Of a stretch of 5,632 bases of DNA, positions 1 through 5,430 are shown in pieces. Under the pieces are notes generated by a model. It had not been told where the DNA came from, made no database searches, and saw only the letters and a program-made list of their open reading frames with translations. How positions within the stretch are numbered: the stretch's first letter is position 1; each line of letters starts with the position of its first letter. A program made the position numbers and the translations under genes. Source of the stretch: an uncultured Treponema sp. (GTDB taxonomy: Bacteria; Spirochaetota; Spirochaetia; Treponematales; Treponemataceae); contig CAJOQA010000191.1 of the NCBI GenBank assembly GCA_905236465.1, positions 1-5,632 on the forward strand, given 5' to 3'.

Positions 1-477
1 CTTGAAAAAACATATCAGGCAATGCTGAATGAAAAAAATGTTTTAAAAATCGAGCAAATGCTGCGCCACGATACCACCCCCAAGCAAAAGGAAGAAAAAC
101 CACACCCAGGCCTTCACTACGAGATTGACGGTTGGACAATAATGGTGGGCCGCACTGCTTCAGAAAATGACGATCTTTTGCGACACTATGTAAAGGGAGC
201 TGACATGTGGTTGCACACTAGGGATTTTGCAGGTGGCTATGTCTTTATTAAAGCTAAAAAAAATAAAACCGTGCCCCTTGAAATTTTACTGTACGCGGGG
301 AACCTGGCGGTTTATCATTCTAAAGCAAGGAACAACGGTCAGGCAGACCTTTACTATACACAGGTCAAGTATTTAAGACGGGCAAAGGGAGGGCCTAAAG
401 GTTTGGTCCTGCCTACTCACGAAAAAAATCTTCTCATAAAACTTGACAAAGACCGCCTTAATAAGCTAAATAACTGA
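1..477 (+). CDS. NFACT-R (DUF814) domain protein, RqcH/FbpA-like, 3' part only
   Basis: The frame is open from the first base to a TGA at 475-477, so this is the last 158 residues of a longer protein whose start lies outside the window. An ATG at 22 is internal and is not the start. After a short charged, probably coiled-coil end (visible residues 1-33) comes an NFACT-R domain (about 37-148). It shows the family pattern: I-x-V-G-R (47-51), E-N-D-x-L (55-59), D-M-W-L-H (68-72), a G-rich turn leading to V-F-I (79-83), and the late Y-T-Q-V-K-Y (119-124) and K-G-L-V-L (133-137) strands. Full-length family members (bacterial RqcH, older name fibronectin-binding protein, and eukaryotic Rqc2/NEMF) bind 60S/50S-nascent chain-tRNA complexes and, in RqcH, direct alanine tailing. 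The catalytic NFACT-N part is not visible, so true RqcH function cannot be judged and no symbol is given. Most of the usual PGSH turn is replaced by A-G-G-Y (77-80). Confidence 0.85.
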   Translation, partial: LEKTYQAMLNEKNVLKIEQMLRHDTTPKQKEEKPHPGLHYEIDGWTIMVGRTASENDDLLRHYVKGADMWLHTRDFAGGYVFIKAKKNKTVPLEILLYAGNLAVYHSKARNNGQADLYYTQVKYLRRAKGGPKGLVLPTHEKNLLIKLDKDRLNKLNN

Positions 478-501
478 AGTATAGATTATTTTTTTAATAA
501 A

Positions 502-545
502 TGCTAAAATTGGGAAACCATTATTGGTAAAAATTTAACAAGGGG
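502..545 (+). promoter_or_regulatory. icd promoter (extended -10) and Shine-Dalgarno
   Basis: An extended -10 box, TG-c-TAAAAT, lies at 502-510. No good -35 box is found at the normal distance (tagatt at 482-487 is poor), which extended -10 promoters tolerate. The start of transcription would fall near 517, giving a leader of about 35 nt. A small dyad, ACCA/TGGT (517-520 and 525-528), lies at the leader start. A clear ribosome-binding site, AAGGGG (540-545), is 6 nt before the ATG at 552 and fixes that start. The promoter call rests on pattern only. Confidence 0.5.
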
Positions 546-551
546 TATTTT

Positions 552-1748
552 ATGTCAAAAATTCAGATGAAAAATGCTATTGCCGAACTTGACGGCGATG
601 AGATGACAAGAATTCTTTGGAAGCTGATAAAGGACAAGCTTCTTCTACCTTTTATAGACTTAAAGACAGAATATTTTGATTTAAGCATTACGGAAAGGGA
701 TAAAACTGATGACAAAATCACCTACGATGCGGCAGCTGCCATTAAGCGACTAGGTGTTGGCGTGAAGTGCGCAACAATAACTAGTAATCAGGCCCGTGTA
801 GAAGAATACAAACTTACCCATCTTACCCCTTCACCAAACGGCATACTACGCGGAGAACTTGACGGAACAGTTTTCCGCACACCAATTTTTGTAAAGAACA
901 TTCAGGGAACAGTCAGCTGCTGGAAAAAGCCGATTACGCTAGGACGCCACGCATACGGCGATGTATACAAGAACTGCGAAATCAAAACTCCAGGAGCCGG
1001 AAAAGCAGAGCTTGTCTTTACCGGAGCTGACGGAAAAGAGATCCGCAAGACAATAATGGAAATGAAGGGTTCTGGAATTATTCAAGGAATACACAACCTT
1101 GACGCCTCAATTGAAAACTTTGCCCGTTGTTGCTTTAACTATGCCTTGGACCAGAAGATTGATGTTTGGTTTGGGGCAAAAGACACAATCAGCAAGATTT
1201 ACGACGGGAACTTCAAGGAAATAATGCAGAGGGTCTTTGACAGCGAATACAAGGACAAGTTTGACAAAGCCGGCCTCACTTATTTTTATACCCTGATTGA
1301 CGATGCCGTAGCCCGTGTTGTAAAAAGCGAGGGGGGCTTCTTGTGGGCCTGCAAGAACTATGACGGCGATGTTATGAGCGACATGATTGCATCTGCTTGC
1401 GGTAGCCTTGCAATGATGACTTCTGTTCTCGTCTGCCCAGGCGGAGAGTTTGAGTATGAGGCTAGCCACGGTACAGTGCAAAAACACTACTACCGGTATT
1501 TAAAAGGAGAAAAGACCTCAACAAATCCAGTGGCAACAATCTTTGCCTGGACAGGAGCCCTTGCAAAGCGCGCAGAGCTTGACAATACTCCTGACTTAGC
1601 AGACTTTGCCCGCAGGCTTGAAAAGGCAACCCTGGGTACTATTGAAGATGGCATTATGACAGGGGACTTAGCTCGTCTTGCAAGCCCAGAGGCAAAGAAG
1701 GTTGTCAACAGTTGGGAATTTATTGACGAAATAGCAACAAGGCTTTAG
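552..1748 (+). CDS. icd: NADP-dependent isocitrate dehydrogenase, type II (eukaryote-like)
   Basis: This 398-residue cytosolic homodimeric enzyme converts isocitrate to 2-oxoglutarate and CO2 with reduction of NADP+. The protein aligns almost without gaps to human IDH1 through residue 139. Substrate residues are all present: T77 in K-C-A-T-I-T, S94, N96, R100, R109, R132 in G-R-H-A-Y-G-D, and Y139. The partner-subunit lysine is K210. Metal ligands are D250 (L-I-D-D), D273 and D277 (Y-D-G-D-x-x-S-D). The nucleotide site has H306-G-T-V and T-S-T-N-P (322-326). Human R314, which contacts the 2'-phosphate of NADP, is K311 here; the neighbouring His (H312) and the cross-subunit lysine (K258) are kept. 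NADP preference is therefore likely but not certain. Length is slightly short of human IDH1 (414) because of a trimmed C-terminus. It probably supplies 2-oxoglutarate for glutamate synthesis and NADPH. The start is set by AAGGGG 6 nt upstream. It is probably transcribed alone from the promoter at about 502-510. Confidence 0.96.
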   Translation: MSKIQMKNAIAELDGDEMTRILWKLIKDKLLLPFIDLKTEYFDLSITERDKTDDKITYDAAAAIKRLGVGVKCATITSNQARVEEYKLTHLTPSPNGILRGELDGTVFRTPIFVKNIQGTVSCWKKPITLGRHAYGDVYKNCEIKTPGAGKAELVFTGADGKEIRKTIMEMKGSGIIQGIHNLDASIENFARCCFNYALDQKIDVWFGAKDTISKIYDGNFKEIMQRVFDSEYKDKFDKAGLTYFYTLIDDAVARVVKSEGGFLWACKNYDGDVMSDMIASACGSLAMMTSVLVCPGGEFEYEASHGTVQKHYYRYLKGEKTSTNPVATIFAWTGALAKRAELDNTPDLADFARRLEKATLGTIEDGIMTGDLARLASPEAKKVVNSWEFIDEIATRL

Positions 1749-1766
1749 CCTAGCGGACAATACAGT

Positions 1767-1808
1767 TATGTGTACCTCAAAAAAGTGAAGTTTTTCGGGG
1801 TACACATA
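1767..1808. repeat. 42-bp near-perfect inverted repeat between icd and parE
   Basis: The outer arms TATGTGTACC (1767-1776) and GGTACACATA (1799-1808) are perfectly complementary over 10 bp. Pairing continues inward through a T-G wobble and a C-G pair, one A/C mismatch (1779/1796), then five A-T pairs (1780-1784 with 1791-1795) around a 6-nt loop GTGAAG. No T tract follows on either strand, so it is not a standard Rho-independent terminator, although it lies 18 bp after the icd stop and could still slow or stop readthrough. It could instead be a REP/MITE-like element or a binding site for a dimeric regulator, since it ends just upstream of the parE promoter. The structure is seen directly; the role is unknown. 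Confidence 0.85.
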
Positions 1809-1834
1809 GTAGCGTGATGTTTTTTGCTACAATA

Positions 1835-1863
1835 TGGACAAAATTCTTTTCTTGTAATAAAAT
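1835..1863 (+). promoter_or_regulatory. parE promoter, leaderless or near-leaderless
   Basis: TGGACA (1835-1840, five of six matches to TTGACA) and TAAAAT (1858-1863, five of six to TATAAT) are separated by exactly 17 bp. The -10 box ends 8 nt before the parE ATG at 1872, so transcription should begin at or within a few nt of the start codon. This fits the lack of any Shine-Dalgarno sequence in the bases before the ATG (aaacctct). A competing extended -10, TG-c-TACAAT (1825-1833), lies further upstream and would give a leader of about 30 nt, still without a ribosome-binding site. Confidence 0.6.
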
Positions 1864-1871
1864 AAACCTCT

Positions 1872-3773
1872 ATGGGTGGTAAATCTACAAATTCAAAGAC
1901 AGAAAATAAGAACGAAAAAAAGGCACAGACCGTAGCAAAAAAAAGTACATCAAAAAAAAGCGCGGTTTACGATGAAAGCCAGATTAAGCATCTCGATGCG
2001 CTTGAGCACATAAGGCTTAGAAGCGGAATGTACATAGGTCGTTTAGGAGATGGCTCTAACCAAAATGACGGAATCTATGTACTTTTAAAAGAAGTAATAG
2101 ACAATGCAGTTGACGAGTTCATCATGGGCTATGGCAGCTGCATAGATATAGAAGTAAAGGACAAACGTGTAAAAGTCAGGGATTACGGGCGGGGCATTCC
2201 ATTAGGAAAAGTTGTTGAATGTGTAAGCCAAATAAATACCGGCGCAAAATACAACGATGACGTCTTTCAGTTTTCAGTCGGAATGAATGGGGTTGGAACC
2301 AAGGCGGTAAATGCCTTGTCCTCTTACTTCCGCGTGGTTTCAGTGCGCAAGGGTGAGTGTACAGACGCAGTTTTTGAGCAGGGCAAACTTGTAAGCCAAA
2401 AGACAGGGGCGCTGAAGCAAAAGCAGGCCGATGGGACTTACTTTGAATTTATTCCGGACGAAAGCATCTTCGGCAAGTATTCGTTCAACATGGAATTTGT
2501 TGAAAAGCGGATATGGAATTATGCCTACCTGAACTCTGGTTTGACCCTCAAACTAAACGGACAGGAATTCAAGAGCGAGCGCGGTCTTTTTGACCTCTTA
2601 GACAAGGAGATTGAAGAGACGGCCCTGTACCCAATCGGTAGCTACTCAGGAGACCATTTGCAGTTTGCTTTTACCCACACAAACGCCTATGGGGAAACTT
2701 ACTTTTCTTTTGTAAACGGCCAGTACACGGCAGATGGGGGAACCCACCTTGCAGCCTTTAAGGAAGGCTTTGTAAAGGCAATAAACGACTTTTTCTCATC
2801 TTCTTTTAAGAGCGAGGACATACGCGACGGCATTTCCGCAGCCCTGCTAGTAAAAGTAAAGGATCCTGTTTTTGAAAGCCAGACCAAGAACAAGTTGGGA
2901 AACACAGACATCCGCCCCTGGATTGTAAGCGAAACCCAGTCCGGCCTTGACGACTGGCTCCACCACAACCCTGAGGCAGCGGCAAAAATCAAGGAAAAAA
3001 TAGAGGCTAACGAAAAATTACGAACTGAGCTCAGCGCAGTAAAGAAGGAAGCAAAAGAAGCTGCAAAAAAAATCAGTATCCGCATTCCAAAATTAAAGGA
3101 CTGCAAATTCCACGTAAAAGACGGGGCTAAGGGGCAAAACTCCATGATTTTCATTACCGAGGGAGATTCTGCTTCTGGTACCATGACGCATTCCCGCGAT
3201 GCATCGTTTCAGGCAATATTCTCGCTAAGGGGAAAACCTGAAAACATGTATGGCAAAAAGCAAAGTGACATTTACAAGAACGATGAGTTGTATCAGCTGA
3301 TGATGGCATTGGGAATAGAAAACAATGTTGAAGACTTAAAGTATTCAAAAATTGTTATTGCAACTGATGCCGATAACGATGGCTACCACATACGAAACCT
3401 GGTAATGACATTTTTCCTTGGCTATTTTGAAGAGCTTGTTACCAGTGGTCGCGTCTTTATCCTAGAAACACCCTTATTCCGTGTAAGGAATAAAAAAGAG
3501 AACATCTACTGCTATTCAGAGAGCGAAAGGGACAAGGCCCAAAAAAAACTTGGCAAGGGGGCAGAAACCTCCCGCTTTAAGGGACTAGGAGAAATCAACC
3601 CCAGCGAATTCCGCCAGTTTATTCAACCAGAGACTATGCACCTGACCCCTGTTGAAATAAGCCAGCTAAAATTGGTCCCAAAGCTTTTAGGTTTCTACAT
3701 GGGCAAAAACACACCCGAACGTAGAACCTTTATAGAAAAGCACCTGCTTAGCAATGCAGATATAGATGCATAA
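1872..3773 (+). CDS. parE: DNA topoisomerase IV subunit B (type IIA topoisomerase ATPase/TOPRIM subunit)
   Basis: This is the ATPase and TOPRIM subunit of a type IIA topoisomerase, which with ParC unlinks daughter chromosomes. The 633 residues match the length of ParE (E. coli 630) and lack the large GyrB TOPRIM insertion of proteobacteria. In order: a lysine-rich tail (1-30); a GHKL ATPase with E-V-I-D-N-A-V-D-E (74-82, catalytic E74), D-Y-G-R-G-I-P (104-110) and G-M-N-G-V-G-T-K (137-144); a transducer with the Q-T-K loop (337-339); a helical, E/K-rich linker (about 366-400); TOPRIM with E430-G-D-S-A-S-G and D499-A-D-N-D-G; and R-F-K-G-L-G-E (568-574). The E-G-D-S-A-S-G form and S-L-R-G-K-P-E-N (451-458) look like the Bacteroidetes-type ParE. 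The ATG at 1872 is supported because TAA closes the frame 6 nt upstream and no other ATG, GTG or TTG occurs before the ATPase fold. parC is not adjacent: the next gene converges, 12 bp away. GyrB is the alternative assignment, less likely. Confidence 0.9.
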   Translation: MGGKSTNSKTENKNEKKAQTVAKKSTSKKSAVYDESQIKHLDALEHIRLRSGMYIGRLGDGSNQNDGIYVLLKEVIDNAVDEFIMGYGSCIDIEVKDKRVKVRDYGRGIPLGKVVECVSQINTGAKYNDDVFQFSVGMNGVGTKAVNALSSYFRVVSVRKGECTDAVFEQGKLVSQKTGALKQKQADGTYFEFIPDESIFGKYSFNMEFVEKRIWNYAYLNSGLTLKLNGQEFKSERGLFDLLDKEIEETALYPIGSYSGDHLQFAFTHTNAYGETYFSFVNGQYTADGGTHLAAFKEGFVKAINDFFSSSFKSEDIRDGISAALLVKVKDPVFESQTKNKLGNTDIRPWIVSETQSGLDDWLHHNPEAAAKIKEKIEANEKLRTELSAVKKEAKEAAKKISIRIPKLKDCKFHVKDGAKGQNSMIFITEGDSASGTMTHSRDASFQAIFSLRGKPENMYGKKQSDIYKNDELYQLMMALGIENNVEDLKYSKIVIATDADNDGYHIRNLVMTFFLGYFEELVTSGRVFILETPLFRVRNKKENIYCYSESERDKAQKKLGKGAETSRFKGLGEINPSEFRQFIQPETMHLTPVEISQLKLVPKLLGFYMGKNTPERRTFIEKHLLSNADIDA

Positions 3774-3785
3774 AGAGCAGAGCCC

Positions 3786-4571
3786 CTAGAGCAAAGAAAA
3801 GTGGCGGCAGGCATTGAGTATACCGTCTTCCATTACCCCACTGGTTACGTAGTCAGCAACTTCAATAGCTGGTGGGCGGCCACTTGCCATTGCAATGCCA
3901 GTTCCAGCTGCTTTTAGCATGGACACGTCGTTTATGCCATCTCCAAAGGCAAAGGAATCTTTTGCATCGAGACCAAGCAGGGAACAAGTTTGCAAAAGAC
4001 CCGTGGCCTTTGTGTAGGGCTTAGGGACAAACTCTGCGACTAGGGGGTCGTGGACAAGCTCATCAAAATCTTTAGCAAAAGCGGCAAGGCCTTCTTCCCT
4101 CTTTTCAGGAAGGGTCAGGCAGCTGAATTTTGAAAAGTGCCAGTCTGGGGCACAAGAATCCAAGTCCTTCAAATCAGCTCCCATTTGCTCAATGACAGTG
4201 TTACCAAAGCGGTTGCCTTCAAATTCAGCTTTATTCATATATAAGTATTCAGGGCCTTCTAGCAGCATCTTAAAATTATATTTTTTTGCGGTCTCAACTG
4301 CCCGTAGCGCAAAGTCACGGTCAAGCTCGTAATTAAAAACAACCTGCCCCCTACACTCTATTCTCGTACCGCAGCCGGAAACTATTCCGTCAAACCCCAA
4401 GTCAAGGAGCCGCTTGTCGCGGATAAAGGCCCTGGTCCTTCCGGAATTAATAAAGCAAAGGTTCCCTGCCTTTTGTACAGCCTTTATAGTAGCAGGCAGG
4501 CTTTGGGGAATGTTAGTTTTGTAATCCCAGAGGGTTCCGTCAATATCAAAAAATAAGATTTTTTTACTCAT
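3786..4571 (-). CDS. Cof-type HAD-IIB family hydrolase (phosphatase)
   Basis: This 261-residue cytosolic haloacid-dehalogenase phosphatase has all four motifs: motif I D9-I-D11-G-T near the N-terminus, motif II S43 in I-N-S-G-R-T, motif III K188 in Y-T-K-A-T, and motif IV G210-D-G-I-N-D215 followed by V-S-M-L. The segment between motifs II and III (about 80-185) is the C2B cap typical of the Cof/YidA group, which act on small sugar phosphates, nucleotides or cofactor phosphates. The exact substrate cannot be read from sequence. Its ATG overlaps the stop of the upstream ExoIII gene in an ATGA arrangement, with GGAG 8 nt before the ATG, so it is probably translationally coupled and expressed from the same mRNA. 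Its stop faces the parE stop with a 12-bp gap and no clear terminator. Confidence 0.92.
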   Translation of the reverse strand: MSKKILFFDIDGTLWDYKTNIPQSLPATIKAVQKAGNLCFINSGRTRAFIRDKRLLDLGFDGIVSGCGTRIECRGQVVFNYELDRDFALRAVETAKKYNFKMLLEGPEYLYMNKAEFEGNRFGNTVIEQMGADLKDLDSCAPDWHFSKFSCLTLPEKREEGLAAFAKDFDELVHDPLVAEFVPKPYTKATGLLQTCSLLGLDAKDSFAFGDGINDVSMLKAAGTGIAMASGRPPAIEVADYVTSGVMEDGILNACRHFSLL

Positions 4572-5395
4572 ATCTCAAGCTCCAGCATAATGGGGGTGTG
4601 ATCCTGTCTTGGTCCTGAATCTATCATGCAGGATTTTTTTACAGCAGGGGCCAGCCGGTTACTTACCAAAAAGTAGTCTATTCTCCAGCCTGAATTATTG
4701 GTCTTGCTAGTTTTTATCCTCTGTGACCACCAAGAATAAACATTTGGAACATCACCGTTCACTAGGCGGAATGTGTCTGTAAAACCTGACTGCAAAAGTT
4801 TAGAAAAGCCTTCCCGCTCTTGGTCTGTAAAGCCTGCTGAAAAATGATTGCCAGATGGATTTGCAAGGTCTATTTCTTTATGGGCACAGTTAAAATCACC
4901 ACAGACAATAACAGGCTTTTTTGAATCTAGGGCCTTTAAATAGTCACGGTATTTTTCATCCCAAATTTGCCTTAGCTCTAATCTTTTTAGGCCATCACCT
5001 GAATTAGGAGTATAGACTTGGGTAAAGTAAAAGGTGGGACTTTCAAGGGTAAGGATACGGCCTTCATAATCCATTGTGTCAGGGGCCGAGATAGTAGGAA
5101 AAGTAGCAGAACATTCAAATCCATTTTTGTACAGGGTCATAGTTCCGGCATAGCCCTTCTTTGCAGGGGGGACAGAACTAGTCCAGACAAAATTGTAGTT
5201 AGGGAAATAGGCCTCCAATGCTTCTTTGTGGGTAGCAGCTGGACCTGCAGAAGAAAGCTTTGTTTCTTGAATAGCTATTAAGTCTGCATCAAGACTTGAA
5301 ATCTTTTCTAATACGTGCCGTGACAGCCCTGACCTAGGAGAAGTTCCTGTAAGGGCTGCATTTAAAGAATCTATGTTCCATGATATACATTTCAT
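4568..5395 (-). CDS. xth: exodeoxyribonuclease III / AP endonuclease
   Basis: This 275-residue enzyme of the endonuclease/exonuclease/phosphatase (EEP) fold cuts DNA at abasic sites and removes 3' blocking groups in base-excision repair; the family also degrades duplex DNA 3' to 5'. It has the expected metal and catalytic motifs: S-W-N7-I at the N-terminus, Q-E44-T-K, G-Y-A-G-T (81-85), Y128-T-P-N-S-G, G-D167-F-N169, W-R-I-D240-Y, and the terminal D265-H266-T-P. Length fits ExoIII/ExoA (about 250-270). The residue before the final D-H is Q rather than the usual S. The natural M-K-C-I-S-W-N start matches the family. No convincing ribosome-binding site precedes it (tgaccc before the ATG). It follows the Rpn-like gene by 32 bp on the same strand and overlaps the HAD gene by 4 bp, so the three may form an operon. 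ExoA is an equally valid name. Confidence 0.95.
   Translation of the reverse strand: MKCISWNIDSLNAALTGTSPRSGLSRHVLEKISSLDADLIAIQETKLSSAGPAATHKEALEAYFPNYNFVWTSSVPPAKKGYAGTMTLYKNGFECSATFPTISAPDTMDYEGRILTLESPTFYFTQVYTPNSGDGLKRLELRQIWDEKYRDYLKALDSKKPVIVCGDFNCAHKEIDLANPSGNHFSAGFTDQEREGFSKLLQSGFTDTFRLVNGDVPNVYSWWSQRIKTSKTNNSGWRIDYFLVSNRLAPAVKKSCMIDSGPRQDHTPIMLELEI
4580..4583 (-). promoter_or_regulatory. Shine-Dalgarno of the HAD gene inside the ExoIII gene
   Basis: GGAG on the - strand, 8 nt before the ATG at 4571-4569, lies within the last codons of the ExoIII gene. With the ATGA stop/start overlap it fixes the HAD start and supports translational coupling. Confidence 0.7.
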
Positions 5396-5401
5396 GGGTC
5401 A

Positions 5402-5410
5402 AGTCTAGCA
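5402..5410 (-). promoter_or_regulatory. possible extended -10 promoter directly before the ExoIII gene
   Basis: On the - strand TG-c-TAGACT ends 6 nt before the ExoIII ATG. If used, transcription would start about at the A of the ATG, a leaderless transcript, which would fit the missing Shine-Dalgarno site. No good -35 is present (TAGCTT at the right distance), so this is weak and readthrough from the Rpn-like gene is an alternative. Confidence 0.3.
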
Positions 5411-5430
5411 TTTTTTGTGTAAAAAAGCTA
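5406..5430. repeat. A/T-core hairpin between the Rpn-like gene and the ExoIII gene
   Basis: TAGC (5406-5409) pairs with GCTA (5427-5430), and T6 (5411-5416) pairs with A6 (5421-5426), around a GTGT loop with one bulged A at 5410. The stem is 10 bp, includes the stop codon of the Rpn-like gene, and overlaps the candidate ExoIII promoter. Low GC makes it a poor terminator in RNA. It may be a chance product of A and T runs or a site for a DNA-binding protein. Confidence 0.5.

Noticed and set aside
22..24. ATG at 22 as the start of the NFACT-R gene
   Set aside because: The frame is open upstream to base 1, no ribosome-binding site precedes the ATG, and the NFACT-R domain normally follows a long N-terminal part, so the gene is truncated by the window edge.
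1107..1708. Two open frames on the - strand antisense to icd (1107-1487 and 1490-1708)
   Set aside because: Their translations show no recognisable domain, and the + strand gene has full-length family motifs. They are shadows of icd codon use.
1741..1750. GGCT-TT-AGCC at the icd stop as a terminator hairpin
   Set aside because: The stem is only 4 bp with a 2-nt loop, too tight to form, and no T tract follows.
1767..1808. Palindrome as an intrinsic terminator of icd
   Set aside because: No T tract follows the stem on either strand, and the loop-proximal stem is all A-T. It is kept as an inverted repeat of unknown role.
2699..3348. Open frames on the - strand inside parE (2699-3184 and 3154-3348)
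   Set aside because: They lie fully within a firmly identified gene, have low-complexity F/S-rich translations, and lack ribosome-binding sites.
3757..3785. Bidirectional terminator between parE and the HAD gene
   Set aside because: Only a weak ATGCA/TGCAT dyad lies near the parE stop. There is no GC-rich stem or T tract in the 12-bp gap.
5018..5281. Open + strand frame antisense to the ExoIII gene
   Set aside because: It is covered by a well-supported enzyme on the other strand and has no family features.
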